This document shows positions 24,997 to 34,343 of a stretch of DNA of 64,000 nucleotides, piece after piece. Every line of letters starts with the position of its first letter. The stretch's first letter is position 1. The position numbers were made by a program, and so were the translations under genes. Origin of the DNA: an uncultured Lachnospiraceae bacterium (GTDB lineage Bacteria > Bacillota > Clostridia > Lachnospirales > Lachnospiraceae); contig CAJTTZ010000004.1 in NCBI GenBank assembly GCA_910579505.1, positions 62,001 through 126,000 on the forward strand, given 5' to 3'. A model generated the notes under the pieces. The model did no database searches. It saw only the letters and a list, made by a program, of their open reading frames with translations, and was not told the origin of the DNA.

Positions 24997-26460
24997 TTAA
25001 AAAAACTGTTCATATAGTTTCATATGCTCCTCCGCACTTCTGTCCCATGAAAACATTCTTTCGCGGAGCATACCCGCATGCCCAAGCCTGCTTCTCTGTT
25101 CCTTGTCATCGAGAAGCCTGTCTATGCACTCTGCCAGTTCGTCAGCCGAGTCCGGGGTAAAATATACCGCTGCATCCCCGCCAACTTCTGGAAGTGAGGA
25201 TGAATTGGATGTGATCACAGGTGTCCCGTAATGCATAGCCTCGAGAATTGGCAGCCCAAACCCTTCATAGAGGGATGGATAAACAAATATCTCGGCATAT
25301 TTGTAGAGATTCGCCAGTACAGCATCATCTCCCGACAGATGCGTCACATTGCTGTCAAGCTTTAATTTTGCAAAAATATGTTTCTCTTTGTCCGAAAACT
25401 CTTCCCCTGAAAAGAAAACTACTTTCAGATCCTCTCTATGTCTGCTCCTTGCAAATGCATGCAGTAAAATTTCCGCATTCTTGTATCCGCTCCTGTTCCC
25501 CACATAAAGTATATAGGGTTCATTTACGATTCTGGGGGCTGTAACATCATCCGTCAGTGAATTTGCAAGATAAATTACCTGAATCCTTTTTTCATCCACA
25601 TGATATATATCAATCAAATCTTTTTTTGTACTTTCGGATATTGCTATAATCCCATCCGCCCTGCTAACCATATTTTTCTTTTCCGATATTGTTTTTTGAT
25701 TCATTTGATATAATTCGTGTATCATGTCATAAACGGTTATAATGCATGCCTGAGCATTGTCCAATCCATAATCATGATAATATGTAGGATGATATACTTT
25801 ATAGCTTTTGTCTTTTACAAAAGAATGGAGTAAGCCGCAGTTCAGCATATTCTGGCATTCCCATATGCCTTCTCCCTCTCTCCGATAGTACCGATTAAAT
25901 CTGCTTTCCTCATTGATAAGTGTTTTATCGTTCCCATTCAGGCCTTCAAATAAATCCACGCTGCACCTTTGCGCAATCCGGCTGATGATTTCATAAAAAT
26001 ATCTTGAGACCCCACCGTTTTTCTGCTCAACAAAAATCTGAAAATCATAGAGCAGTTCTTCATATCCCTTCCGTGCCGGATAACCGCTTTGTATGATCCT
26101 TTCCTGTTCTAAATAATAAGGCTGCATTTTCAGCATACATAACTCCAAGAAGCTGATACACCTATACTTCACATAGATCCCCATACACACCATTTGATAT
26201 ATTATTTCCTGCTCTCCCTTTGCACAGGCAATGACAATTAATGTATTTTCAGGATCTGTTTTTTTTATGTCCATCGGACATCTGACTGGGATCCCATCAA
26301 TATCTGATCCCCACTTCGCAGCATCATTATCAACAAAAAAGCTGATACGCCTGTTATCCTTCTTCAGCAGCTTATAACACTGTTTTCCCTTATGACCTAC
26401 GCCAAAAATTATGTAGTTTTTATTAAAATCTCCTAAAAATCCACTATTGGTGATATTCAT
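24997..26460 (-). CDS. nucleotide-binding module fused to a GT4 glycosyltransferase
   Basis: 487 residues. Residues 15-110 form the cluster module (IIFGVGHKGKQCYKLL, FFVDNDAAKWGSDIDG, LIVIACAKGE). The GT4 part begins with YDFQIFVEQKNGGVSRYF and carries VYDMIHELY, GIIAISESTKKDLI, ILYVGNRSGYKN and YEGFGLPILEAMHYGTPVI. The second half closely resembles the GT at 22843, so the two are paralogues that differ in having or lacking the module. No signal peptide; cytoplasmic. Confidence 0.87.
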   Translation of the reverse strand: MNITNSGFLGDFNKNYIIFGVGHKGKQCYKLLKKDNRRISFFVDNDAAKWGSDIDGIPVRCPMDIKKTDPENTLIVIACAKGEQEIIYQMVCMGIYVKYRCISFLELCMLKMQPYYLEQERIIQSGYPARKGYEELLYDFQIFVEQKNGGVSRYFYEIISRIAQRCSVDLFEGLNGNDKTLINEESRFNRYYRREGEGIWECQNMLNCGLLHSFVKDKSYKVYHPTYYHDYGLDNAQACIITVYDMIHELYQMNQKTISEKKNMVSRADGIIAISESTKKDLIDIYHVDEKRIQVIYLANSLTDDVTAPRIVNEPYILYVGNRSGYKNAEILLHAFARSRHREDLKVVFFSGEEFSDKEKHIFAKLKLDSNVTHLSGDDAVLANLYKYAEIFVYPSLYEGFGLPILEAMHYGTPVITSNSSSLPEVGGDAAVYFTPDSADELAECIDRLLDDKEQRSRLGHAGMLRERMFSWDRSAEEHMKLYEQFF

Positions 26461-26505
26461 AATTTAAAAAAATGCCCATAATTTATTTGTCTATGTAAAC
26501 TTGGT

Positions 26506-27558
26506 TTATAGCTTTGTAAAGTAAAACATGCCGTAGCGATAATTTCCGTTATGCCGGTCGTTATCATATTTATGTATATCCACGTCATATTCGATCTTCC
26601 CGTCTGATGTACATGAAAACTCTTCTAATTTTAAGGAGCCGAAGCATTCTATAACAGTGCTTGGATAAAATACTCTGTGGGCATTGAATTCTACCCTTTC
26701 TTTTCCTATCGGAAGTGAAATGTACAATCTTCCTCCTTCTTTCAGGGTTCTCTGGATATTATCAAAACACTTAAAACATGCCTCTGGGTCTATTGGATCC
26801 CCATATCGTCCTAGTCCAAAATGCTCCAGTGAGCAAAGTGCTGAAAAGCTTTCGATACTGTTATCCGCTATCTGTTTTAAACTTGTAGCATCATCAACTA
26901 CCGTATGCAGGCCTTCCACTTCCCCCGGAAATTCCCGTACATCTATCATAGTGACTTCTATCCCCGATGCAAGCAGATGCGTTATAAATCCATCCAGCCT
27001 TGAACCAATATCAAGATGTTGTTTTACGCCTGACTTAACCACTAATTTTGCAGCCCATAAATCCTGCCAGAAGTAATTGTTCACTGTTCCAGCCAAAGCA
27101 TATTTATCCTTGATAACCGGCCACATATATTTTTCGTTTATTTCAAAATCAGGCCTTTGATTCATCTTTGTATATGTCCTAATGTCATCTTCTATAAATG
27201 AACCATCTGTCAACCCAAATTCACCACAATAGTTTGTATAATTCTTTTCGGACAATATGTCTTTTATCACATTATTATCCGTACAGCCAATCTGCTGTTT
27301 TACGCCATACAGAAAAATAATCCTGGAACAATCCATATTCCGTTTCTTTAACAGATGATATATCTCTGTCGCGTATGAATTTGCGACAATAATATAATCA
27401 TATTGTGACGGAATATGCCCGCTGTCATATACCGGTTTGCCCATATATGATTCCATCGTCCTATTTGTTTCTATAAACCCGATAATTTCACCATTACAGC
27501 CATCTTCTATCAATCGTTCTGCACGTTTTCCAGTTCCCCAGACAAGTAATTTTTTCAT
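26506..27558 (-). CDS. nucleotide-binding module fused to a DUF268 methyltransferase-like domain
   Basis: 350 residues. The first 90 are the module, here starting VWGTGKRAERLIEDG and using ETN where others have DN. Residues 130-350 match DUF268: HLDIGSRLDGFITHLLASG, MIDVREFPGEV, NSIESFSALCSLEHFGLGRYGDPIDP and FNAHRVFYP. DUF268 has a SAM-methyltransferase-like fold and is often found in polysaccharide clusters. Methylation of a sugar is the likeliest role. Confidence 0.82.
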   Translation of the reverse strand: MKKLLVWGTGKRAERLIEDGCNGEIIGFIETNRTMESYMGKPVYDSGHIPSQYDYIIVANSYATEIYHLLKKRNMDCSRIIFLYGVKQQIGCTDNNVIKDILSEKNYTNYCGEFGLTDGSFIEDDIRTYTKMNQRPDFEINEKYMWPVIKDKYALAGTVNNYFWQDLWAAKLVVKSGVKQHLDIGSRLDGFITHLLASGIEVTMIDVREFPGEVEGLHTVVDDATSLKQIADNSIESFSALCSLEHFGLGRYGDPIDPEACFKCFDNIQRTLKEGGRLYISLPIGKERVEFNAHRVFYPSTVIECFGSLKLEEFSCTSDGKIEYDVDIHKYDNDRHNGNYRYGMFYFTKL

Positions 27559-27589
27559 TTCCTATATCCTCTGACTACTTTGCAGTCTT

Positions 27590-28066
27590 TTATTTTCCGA
27601 TAAGGCTTTCAACAGAAACAACCTTTAATCTATTATTATTATTTAATATTTTTTTCTTAATCTCCTCATATTCGTAAACCGGCGTAACGACAACGATATC
27701 TACTGTCGGCAAACGATCCCTCAAATTATAATGTTCTTCTTTTCCGTAAACCACATTCTCCCCTTCATCTATCACATAACTTATAGCAATTCCTGCCTTT
27801 TCCAATTCATATTTCAAATGTTTTCCTATCTTTCCCATTCCATATACCGCAACAGATTTTATATGATTCTCATCAAAAAATTGGGTAAACGAATAGTTCT
27901 GTTCCCTGCAAATCATCCACCGTTCCAACAAATTGAAATAGGAAATAAATTTATCTGTCCTCTTATGGCAGTTCTCTAATATATAACCACAGCGATATAT
28001 CATGAAAACTATTCCACCGACAAGCCCAACCCCAAAAAACGCCACGTTCTTTATCATCCGTTTCAT
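27590..28066 (-). CDS. membrane-anchored stand-alone nucleotide-binding module (copy A)
   Basis: 158 residues. An N-terminal hydrophobic helix (NVAFFGVGLVGGIVFMIY) is followed by a short linker and the recurrent module, VAVYGMGKIGKHLKYEL, SYVIDEGENVVYG and TVDIVVVTPVYEYEEI. There is no enzymatic partner domain, so the protein looks like the module tethered to the inner face of the membrane. A second gene of the same build lies at 30625. It sits between the DUF268 and fucosyltransferase genes. Confidence 0.78.
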   Translation of the reverse strand: MKRMIKNVAFFGVGLVGGIVFMIYRCGYILENCHKRTDKFISYFNLLERWMICREQNYSFTQFFDENHIKSVAVYGMGKIGKHLKYELEKAGIAISYVIDEGENVVYGKEEHYNLRDRLPTVDIVVVTPVYEYEEIKKKILNNNNRLKVVSVESLIGK

Positions 28067-28077
28067 TCATACTCCCC

Positions 28078-28947
28078 CTATAATTGCACCCATGTATCAG
28101 GAATAATTTGCGACCTCCATCCTCTGGGAGAAACAACAATTTTCTCTCTATTCGGATTCAGCCAGGCTCCCCAATAACTAAATGTACTGTTCGCTGTGAT
28201 ATTATTCCTGCACATACTCATAAGCATCAATTCTTCACAGTCTGAATAGCCCTGTCTGCTCATCATTCGGTGTTCCAATTTAAGGTCCATATTCTTCTCA
28301 ACCCATTCCACATCATCAGAAAAAATAAGAAAAAAAGGATTGTCAATCTTATCTTTCATATAGTTTATGGCTCTCGTGTAATAATCGCTTCCGCTTATAT
28401 TCCTCCCAAATCTCAAAAAATCGCCTCTCCTTACATGTATAGATACCGTATTTCTATCTGACAAAATTCCTCGTAATTCTTCAGATATTACCATTTTTTT
28501 CTTTAAAGATAACTCCCGCCTTAATGATTCAGGTTCCTTCTCATAATATTTCTTATCACAAAAGTAGCCCTCCACATAATAGTTCTGCCACTTTGAAAAT
28601 CGGAAACCATCCTCATTGCACACAGATTCATTCACATATACCACCGGTAATAATCGAAGTTCCCTGCAATAATTCCAAAATCTATTTCCCTGGTTCCTTT
28701 TCTGACAAATCGCAGAAGATATTTTTTGATCCATCACTGGTATCGCAATTCTCAGATTATTTAGCTGATATTCCCTCATATCACACAGCTCTTTCTTCTT
28801 TTTTGCGTCAGATAATCTATCAGCCATTTTGTTAATGTCACTAATATCCAAATATATTTTGTGCCTGATCCGAGTCTGCAGCCATCTGGCATAGGCATAC
28901 TGAAATATTTGATTTCCCAGCCCATCGGAAATTTTAACTACTATCAT
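28078..28947 (-). CDS. alpha-1,2-fucosyltransferase, family GT11
   Basis: 289 residues. The N-terminal SDGLGNQIFQYAYARWL and the donor-binding HVRRGDF (171-177) are hallmarks of GT11, and NSTFSYWGAWLNP with a following WR completes the C-terminal motif set. The enzyme should move fucose or a related 6-deoxyhexose from a GDP donor onto a galactose-type acceptor. Its presence supports a GDP-6-deoxyhexose supply, consistent with the Rmd-like gene. Confidence 0.88.
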   Translation of the reverse strand: MIVVKISDGLGNQIFQYAYARWLQTRIRHKIYLDISDINKMADRLSDAKKKKELCDMREYQLNNLRIAIPVMDQKISSAICQKRNQGNRFWNYCRELRLLPVVYVNESVCNEDGFRFSKWQNYYVEGYFCDKKYYEKEPESLRRELSLKKKMVISEELRGILSDRNTVSIHVRRGDFLRFGRNISGSDYYTRAINYMKDKIDNPFFLIFSDDVEWVEKNMDLKLEHRMMSRQGYSDCEELMLMSMCRNNITANSTFSYWGAWLNPNREKIVVSPRGWRSQIIPDTWVQL

Positions 28948-28977
28948 TTTTACTTTTCTCCAGATTCTGTTTATCCA

Positions 28978-30111
28978 TTAACAAACGTCAAGTATTGCTT
29001 TCATTACTTTCCTGACCTTCCCAACCACAGTTTCCATCTGCTCTCTGGTAATCGCCAATCCGCTTGGTATATAAAAGCCTTTTCTGGCGAGATATTCCGC
29101 CGTCTTATATCTTTCACCTTCAAAAAGCTCCTGTTTTTGATATACGGGCTGTTCATGCATACACCAAAAAAAAGTACGACTGCCGATACCTTCCGCAGCC
29201 AGCAGTCTGCATATCTCCCTGTTAGAAATATCAATTTTCTCATCTAAAACGATCCCATATACCCAGTAAATATTATCCGCATAATCAGTCCTGGCTACAG
29301 GGAGCTTTATCCCTTTCAAATCGGACAAATGTTCTGTATAATATTTGCCCATCTCCCGTTTCTTTGCCACAAACTCGTCAAGCCGCTCAAGCTGCGCGAG
29401 GCCTACCGCTGCCTGCAAATTGGTAAATCTGTAATTATCGCTTATTTCATCATGTACATAACGCACATCTTTTCTAAAGCACAGATTCCGTAACATCCTG
29501 CACCGTTCCGCAAGTTCCCCGCTGTCTGTGACAACCATTCCCCCTTCACCTGTCGTAATATGCTTGTTCGGATAAAAGCTGAACGTACTGATGTCGCCGA
29601 AGCTTCCACATGGTTTTCCTCTGTATGTCTGTCCGTGCATTTCCGCCGCATCTTCCACAACTTTTAATTGATACTTTCCCGCAAGCGCCAAAATCTTGTC
29701 CATCTGTGTCGGAAGCCCGTATAAATGCACAACAAGAATCGCTTTGGTTCTCTCCGTAATTTTGCCTTCTATTTCCTCCACATTCATATTCCATGTATTG
29801 ATATCGCTGTCAACAAAAACAGGCTTTGCCCCAAGCTTTGTAACCGCCATTGCACACGATATAATCGTAAATGTCGGCATAATTACCTCGTCTCCCTCTC
29901 CTACTCCGATTGCCTGCATGGCAACTTCCAAAGCAGCGGTTCCGTTTGAGACAGCTACCCCATATCTTCTTCCCACGGAAATGCTCATTTTTTCTTCAAA
30001 TTGCTTTACAAACGGTCCTTCTGATGATATCCAGCCCGTATCAATACATTCACACAAATATCTTTTTTCATTGCCGTCTAAAAGAGGTTCGTTTACTGGT
30101 ATAAAATCCAT
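28978..30111 (-). CDS. DegT/DnrJ/EryC1-type sugar aminotransferase
   Basis: 377 residues, PLP-dependent, expected to aminate a keto sugar nucleotide; the sequence is close to perosamine-synthase-type enzymes. Motifs are VSNGTAALEVAMQAIGVGEGDEVIMP, VEDAAEMHG with the PLP-binding Asp154, and SFYPNKHITTGEGG with the PLP lysine Lys183. Together with the Rmd-like gene it suggests an amino-6-deoxyhexose, for instance a GDP-4-amino-4,6-dideoxymannose. It lies 3 nt after the cupin gene, a frequent neighbour. Confidence 0.88.
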   Translation of the reverse strand: MDFIPVNEPLLDGNEKRYLCECIDTGWISSEGPFVKQFEEKMSISVGRRYGVAVSNGTAALEVAMQAIGVGEGDEVIMPTFTIISCAMAVTKLGAKPVFVDSDINTWNMNVEEIEGKITERTKAILVVHLYGLPTQMDKILALAGKYQLKVVEDAAEMHGQTYRGKPCGSFGDISTFSFYPNKHITTGEGGMVVTDSGELAERCRMLRNLCFRKDVRYVHDEISDNYRFTNLQAAVGLAQLERLDEFVAKKREMGKYYTEHLSDLKGIKLPVARTDYADNIYWVYGIVLDEKIDISNREICRLLAAEGIGSRTFFWCMHEQPVYQKQELFEGERYKTAEYLARKGFYIPSGLAITREQMETVVGKVRKVMKAILDVC

Positions 30112-30114
30112 GTC

Positions 30115-30564
30115 CTATTCCTCTTCTTTCATAATTACCTCAGCGTCACTGATACCCGCAAATCTGGTTTTATCCTTATCTCCTGAATACGGTCCCTGTT
30201 TTACCTCGATCATCTCAACCTCTTCCAAAATTTTAAATCCATGTCCTCCGGATGTCAGGAGTATTGTGTCTCCTGCCTCCAGGATATGGCTTTCAAGATA
30301 ATCTTTATAATCATCATAAAAATCTACCCTGAGTCTGCCTTTTTTTATAAATAAAACTTCCTGCGTCAGCACCACATTCCTATGTACCATATTGTGAATA
30401 TGGGCATCTATGATTTTCCCCGCAGGATGATGCATATAGGCGAGCTGCTGTGAATATTCGTCAGGCGTGATAAACGATACTCCCTGATAGTTATAATTGT
30501 TCCTGATAATAATGGCTAAAAGTTTATCCCGCTTTTTGATTATCTGTAATTCCGACATTGCCAT
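30115..30564 (-). CDS. cupin-fold protein next to the sugar aminotransferase
   Basis: 149 residues with a single cupin domain: HHPAGKIIDAHIHNMVHRNVV and a second strand set GRLRVDFYDD, AGDTILLTSGGHGFKI. Related small cupins act as sugar-nucleotide isomerases (FdtA/WxcM types) or as metal-binding accessory proteins. The metal ligands His and Glu are only partly visible (HIHNMVH), so catalysis is uncertain. It ends 3 nt before the DegT gene and is probably a partner in the same sugar pathway. The second ATG at 30558 is an alternative start. Confidence 0.75.
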   Translation of the reverse strand: MAMSELQIIKKRDKLLAIIIRNNYNYQGVSFITPDEYSQQLAYMHHPAGKIIDAHIHNMVHRNVVLTQEVLFIKKGRLRVDFYDDYKDYLESHILEAGDTILLTSGGHGFKILEEVEMIEVKQGPYSGDKDKTRFAGISDAEVIMKEEE

Positions 30565-30624
30565 TTTCTCCTTTTGCGCATTATTTTCCAGTTTAGATTT
30601 ATCAAGGACTTTTATACGCCGTTA

Positions 30625-31116
30625 CTATGATGATTCAAACACTACTTCCTCCAATGATATAACCGGGCAGGAAAGTTTCCTGCTTAGTATTGGTTCGACC
30701 TCTTCGTAACAAAATGCCTCACTTACGATTACCACATCCACAACCGGCAAGTCGTCATCCAATGATAAAATATCAATTTCGCTGGCAGCTCCGCCCGCTC
30801 TTTTATCAATTCCATAAGCGACTTCAATTCCTGCATTTTTCAATTCAAACAAAACTCTTTCTCCGGTATAACTCATCCCATAGATAGCAGCCTTTTCATA
30901 CCCTCTTTCATTCAGATAGTTGCTGATATTCCCGCCCATTTGCTTTAATTTCAACCATTGGTTGACCACAAAAAACTGCGTCCTGTTTTTTTCCGCAAGC
31001 TTTCCACTTTCTTCTTCCTTTGTCCTCGCTTTCCTGTCTGATATCCTAAATCCCAGTAAAAATCCCGCTGCCGCTGCCAAACATGTTAATACTAGACAGT
31101 GTATATGCTTCTTCAT
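30625..31116 (-). CDS. membrane-anchored stand-alone nucleotide-binding module (copy B)
   Basis: 163 residues, same layout as the gene at 27590: one N-terminal helix (LVLTCLAAAAGFLLGF), a charged linker, and the module AAIYGMSYTGERVLFEL, AYGIDKRAGG and VVDVVIVSEAFCYEEV. The GxG core is degenerate (GMSYTG). Its start overlaps the end of the GT2 gene by 4 nt. Confidence 0.76.
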   Translation of the reverse strand: MKKHIHCLVLTCLAAAAGFLLGFRISDRKARTKEEESGKLAEKNRTQFFVVNQWLKLKQMGGNISNYLNERGYEKAAIYGMSYTGERVLFELKNAGIEVAYGIDKRAGGAASEIDILSLDDDLPVVDVVIVSEAFCYEEVEPILSRKLSCPVISLEEVVFESS

Positions 31117-31961
31117 TTTTCCCGCTTCCCTTCATAATCTAATATAATTCCCCGCTTACTTAAGACATATAAAAATACATATTTGAAATATCTCTTATCC
31201 CGAAACTTCTTACATCTGTCCTTGATCACTTCATAACGTCTGGTTATCCCTTTAAGCCCATACTGCTCCAGTATTTCATATCTATACTTCTGACACATAT
31301 ATTCCCAGCCATCAATATCCCGTTTTTTATCTTTAGAAATCGTTTCTCCTTCGTGCAGATAATATATTATTAACGGTCTGTCCACAAAGACAAACTCACA
31401 TACTTTGGACAGCATAATAGCTGTATCCCACTCCTGGTAAGAAGGCACGTTTTCATCCAGCAGTCCGATCTTTAACAGGTTTTCCTTTTTCGTAATTATA
31501 GTCTGAAATAAGACAAACGGACTTACCAGCAGCATTTTGTATACATATCCGCTGCGCCCAGACATCCTCCAAACTTTTTTTCTCCCATCCTGCACAACAT
31601 ATGCATTTCCACATATCACTGCGTTCGGTTTTTCCGCCAGAACCTGCATCTGTATTTCTATCTTTTTTTCGTTCCATTCATCGTCAGAATCCAAAAAGGC
31701 TATATATTCGCCTTCTGCAGCACAAATGCCTGCATTCCGCGCTGACTGCGCACCTTTATGCGACTGTCTTATCACTTTCACCTTTTCTTTATATTCAGTT
31801 GCAAGTATTTCTAATGTCCTGTCAGTCGAGCCGTCATCAACCACTATGATCTCACTAACCTCATATGTCTGCCGCAGGACAGAATCTATACAGCGTTTTA
31901 TGGTCTTCTCTCTGTTATATGTTGGTATGACGGCGGATACCGTCCTCTTATCCTTTATCAT
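31113..31961 (-). CDS. GT2 family glycosyltransferase
   Basis: 282 residues. VSAVIPTYNREKTIKRCIDSVLRQ, IIVVDDGSTDRT and FLDSDDEWNEKKI are the standard GT-A motifs, with the DxD-like DSDD as the metal and donor site. The start at 31961 has GGAGG 5 nt upstream; the ATG at 31976 overlaps that site. Cytoplasmic, with a C-terminal basic tail that may touch the membrane. Confidence 0.87.
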   Translation of the reverse strand: MIKDKRTVSAVIPTYNREKTIKRCIDSVLRQTYEVSEIIVVDDGSTDRTLEILATEYKEKVKVIRQSHKGAQSARNAGICAAEGEYIAFLDSDDEWNEKKIEIQMQVLAEKPNAVICGNAYVVQDGRKKVWRMSGRSGYVYKMLLVSPFVLFQTIITKKENLLKIGLLDENVPSYQEWDTAIMLSKVCEFVFVDRPLIIYYLHEGETISKDKKRDIDGWEYMCQKYRYEILEQYGLKGITRRYEVIKDRCKKFRDKRYFKYVFLYVLSKRGIILDYEGKREK

Positions 31962-31987
31962 CTGCTCCTCCACCATGAGCTTATGGC

Positions 31988-33322
31988 TTATTCATACCAC
32001 AAGCTTCTATACCTGAATACGGAAAACTCTCCATCTTCATACAGATGCTGATTCTCATAAAATTCCGCTTCTGAAATACTGCCCAGTAAAAATTTCCATA
32101 TTTTTATATGTTTTTCTGCATAGCTGTCCCATGTCAGTTCTCTGACCGGCGCAATCCGCTTCTCCTTTATCCTTTGCTTATGCTTTAAAACATCTATAAA
32201 ATCCCTAACCGTGTCGCAAGGATACGTCAACCCATTCTTTACATCCAGATGAAATCCCTGCGGTGTGACCAGAGTTTCCGCTCCCGCGGCAACAGCATCC
32301 AGAAAACCCATATTTCCCTCATCCTTACCCCAATATAAATACAAATCAATGGTCTGCATAAGCGCATTATATTTCTCATAATCAAACCTGGAATGATATT
32401 CTACCTCAAATCCCATCTGCTCCAGTTCCTGCACCTGCTCCTCCCAGCCGGAACCCATAATCTTCAGGGCAAAAAACTGCGGACTAATTTCCCTGCATAT
32501 ATCAATCAATGCCGTTTTTCTTTTCCTGTTATCCACCTGGTTTCTATGAGTGATACCTATCACATATTTCTTTACTTTTATGACACCATCCTGCGCCGGA
32601 TTTATGTAGCATAAATACTCCCGCGGAATCCCCCACGAAACAAGAGTATCCATCGTATCCTTCGACATACATATACCCAGTTTCTTATAGTCTGCCAGTA
32701 TCTTTACCCGCTCTAAATGGTCTTTAAATGTAGTATGCGTAATCATAACGGTATCTGTATTGTCCATATTAAAAGGAAACGGTTCGACCATATTAAATTC
32801 CATCCAATGGTTAATATCCGCCGCCGGCTCAGGTATTGTTCCAATATCAGCCCTGATATTTTTTCTTTCTAATGCATCTCTTAATCTTGATGCCATTTTA
32901 GATAAAATCCATCCTCCCCTGTCGTGACATATGATATGTACATACTCCAGCTTTCGGGGACTCTTTTTTTCAATAGCAGGCTTGTAGCAGTTGAAGTCCG
33001 TATTATTGCAAAAATCAAAAACATATGCGTCTATATCAAGCGTCTGAAGCAGCTCTTTTATTTCCTTTTTCGCCTTACCCCACTTGAGACATATAATAAT
33101 TATTAATGGTTCATTAAATTTACACAGATCCTGCGGTCGTATAATTTTCATTCCCCCAAAATCCGTATTTGTGTCCGCAAATGAATCGCATACACAAAAA
33201 ACATCCGGAATATATTTATAATTAGCATATGTGGTAGTCCCAGCAGGATACAATATCGTTTTATAATTGTTTCTTTTACGGAACTCGCTTATACTGTCCG
33301 TGCATTCCATTATATGTACCAT
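31988..33322 (-). CDS. glycosyltransferase-like protein with a degenerate nucleotide-binding N-terminus
   Basis: 444 residues. The first 110 keep the shape of the module (ILYPAGTTTYANYK, CVCDSFADTNTDFGG, PLIIIICLKWGKAK) but have lost the glycines. The rest is GT-B-like: VHIICHDRGGWILSKMASRL, IGITHRNQVDNRKR, KIMGSGWEEQVQEL and DLYLYWGKDEGNMGFLDAVAAGAETLVTP, which parallels the E-x7-E donor region without the first glutamate. Start 33322 is preferred because GGGGAG lies 8 nt upstream. Confidence 0.72.
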   Translation of the reverse strand: MVHIMECTDSISEFRKRNNYKTILYPAGTTTYANYKYIPDVFCVCDSFADTNTDFGGMKIIRPQDLCKFNEPLIIIICLKWGKAKKEIKELLQTLDIDAYVFDFCNNTDFNCYKPAIEKKSPRKLEYVHIICHDRGGWILSKMASRLRDALERKNIRADIGTIPEPAADINHWMEFNMVEPFPFNMDNTDTVMITHTTFKDHLERVKILADYKKLGICMSKDTMDTLVSWGIPREYLCYINPAQDGVIKVKKYVIGITHRNQVDNRKRKTALIDICREISPQFFALKIMGSGWEEQVQELEQMGFEVEYHSRFDYEKYNALMQTIDLYLYWGKDEGNMGFLDAVAAGAETLVTPQGFHLDVKNGLTYPCDTVRDFIDVLKHKQRIKEKRIAPVRELTWDSYAEKHIKIWKFLLGSISEAEFYENQHLYEDGEFSVFRYRSLWYE

Positions 33323-33337
33323 AAACATCTCTCCCCG

Positions 33338-34309
33338 TTATGACAAATCTCTTTTTACTTCAGCAATCAATTTCAATCCCAAACATATTAATCCATTCAT
33401 CGGTTTAAAAACCTTAAAACCATAATCCGATCTCATTTCCTCTATCATTGGTTTGATATTGTAAAAATCATTTTCTGTATGGTTCATCTCCACTATTATC
33501 ACCGGAGCCTGTTCAATTATAGTATTCCTTGCACCCTCCAATACTTTTTGCTCCGCACCCTCTGCATGTATTTTTAAAAGTCCTATAGCCAGACCATATT
33601 TTGAAACAAACTGGTCAATTGTTACAGTTTTAATCGGTACTTTTTCAACATACTTCCTCTCTCCAATTTCCTCAATTGTTGAATTGAATACCGCCTCGCC
33701 AACCGATAAATAATCCTCTCCGTCTTTATCTGAAACAGCCATATTCATGGGAATAATTTTTCTTTGATTCATTAACGCCGTCTGTTTCATATATTCTATG
33801 TTGCCTTCGACCGGGTCAAATGCATACACATTTCCGCTGGTCAATTCAGATAAAACCAGAGCAGAATCCCCTATATATGCGCCCACGTCTATCATATCCT
33901 TGTGAGCACATCTGTCTCTATCTTCAATACAACTTATACCCATTTTCTCGAGAAAGATTTCACCTCGAAAGTCCTTGATGGGAAGCATATAACCCTTATA
34001 TGCCCATACATTTTCCGCCAAATGCATGATGTTACACTTAAGGTCCCTTTTTATACATGCCATTTTTTCTTTTTCTTCTTCCGTAAAAATATCAATAATT
34101 TCATCTTCACATGAATTCAATACTTTTATCCTGTACAGGCAGCTTATAATGATATTTTTAGAACAGACATCAAGATCATTCAGCAGATTATAAAATTTGT
34201 GGGGAAAATTGCTCTCCTTGGAAAAATCAAATATATCTCCAAAGTGATTTCCGTAAATAAGCCGTTCCTTTTTTGTACGATACAAAACAGAATCGTTTTC
34301 ACTTCCCAT
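33338..34309 (-). CDS. FkbM-family methyltransferase
   Basis: 323 residues. The SAM-binding region is DMIDVGAYIGDSALVL and VYAFDPVEGNIEYM; NMAVSDKDG, TVTIDQFV and LLKIHAEGAEQKVLEGA are the FkbM signature, with HAEG in place of the more usual DVEG. These enzymes O-methylate sugars or related groups. GGAGG lies 8 nt before the ATG. Confidence 0.87.
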   Translation of the reverse strand: MGSENDSVLYRTKKERLIYGNHFGDIFDFSKESNFPHKFYNLLNDLDVCSKNIIISCLYRIKVLNSCEDEIIDIFTEEEKEKMACIKRDLKCNIMHLAENVWAYKGYMLPIKDFRGEIFLEKMGISCIEDRDRCAHKDMIDVGAYIGDSALVLSELTSGNVYAFDPVEGNIEYMKQTALMNQRKIIPMNMAVSDKDGEDYLSVGEAVFNSTIEEIGERKYVEKVPIKTVTIDQFVSKYGLAIGLLKIHAEGAEQKVLEGARNTIIEQAPVIIVEMNHTENDFYNIKPMIEEMRSDYGFKVFKPMNGLICLGLKLIAEVKRDLS

Positions 34310-34343
34310 ATGTTATTCCTCCATCCTATTCACATATACAAAT

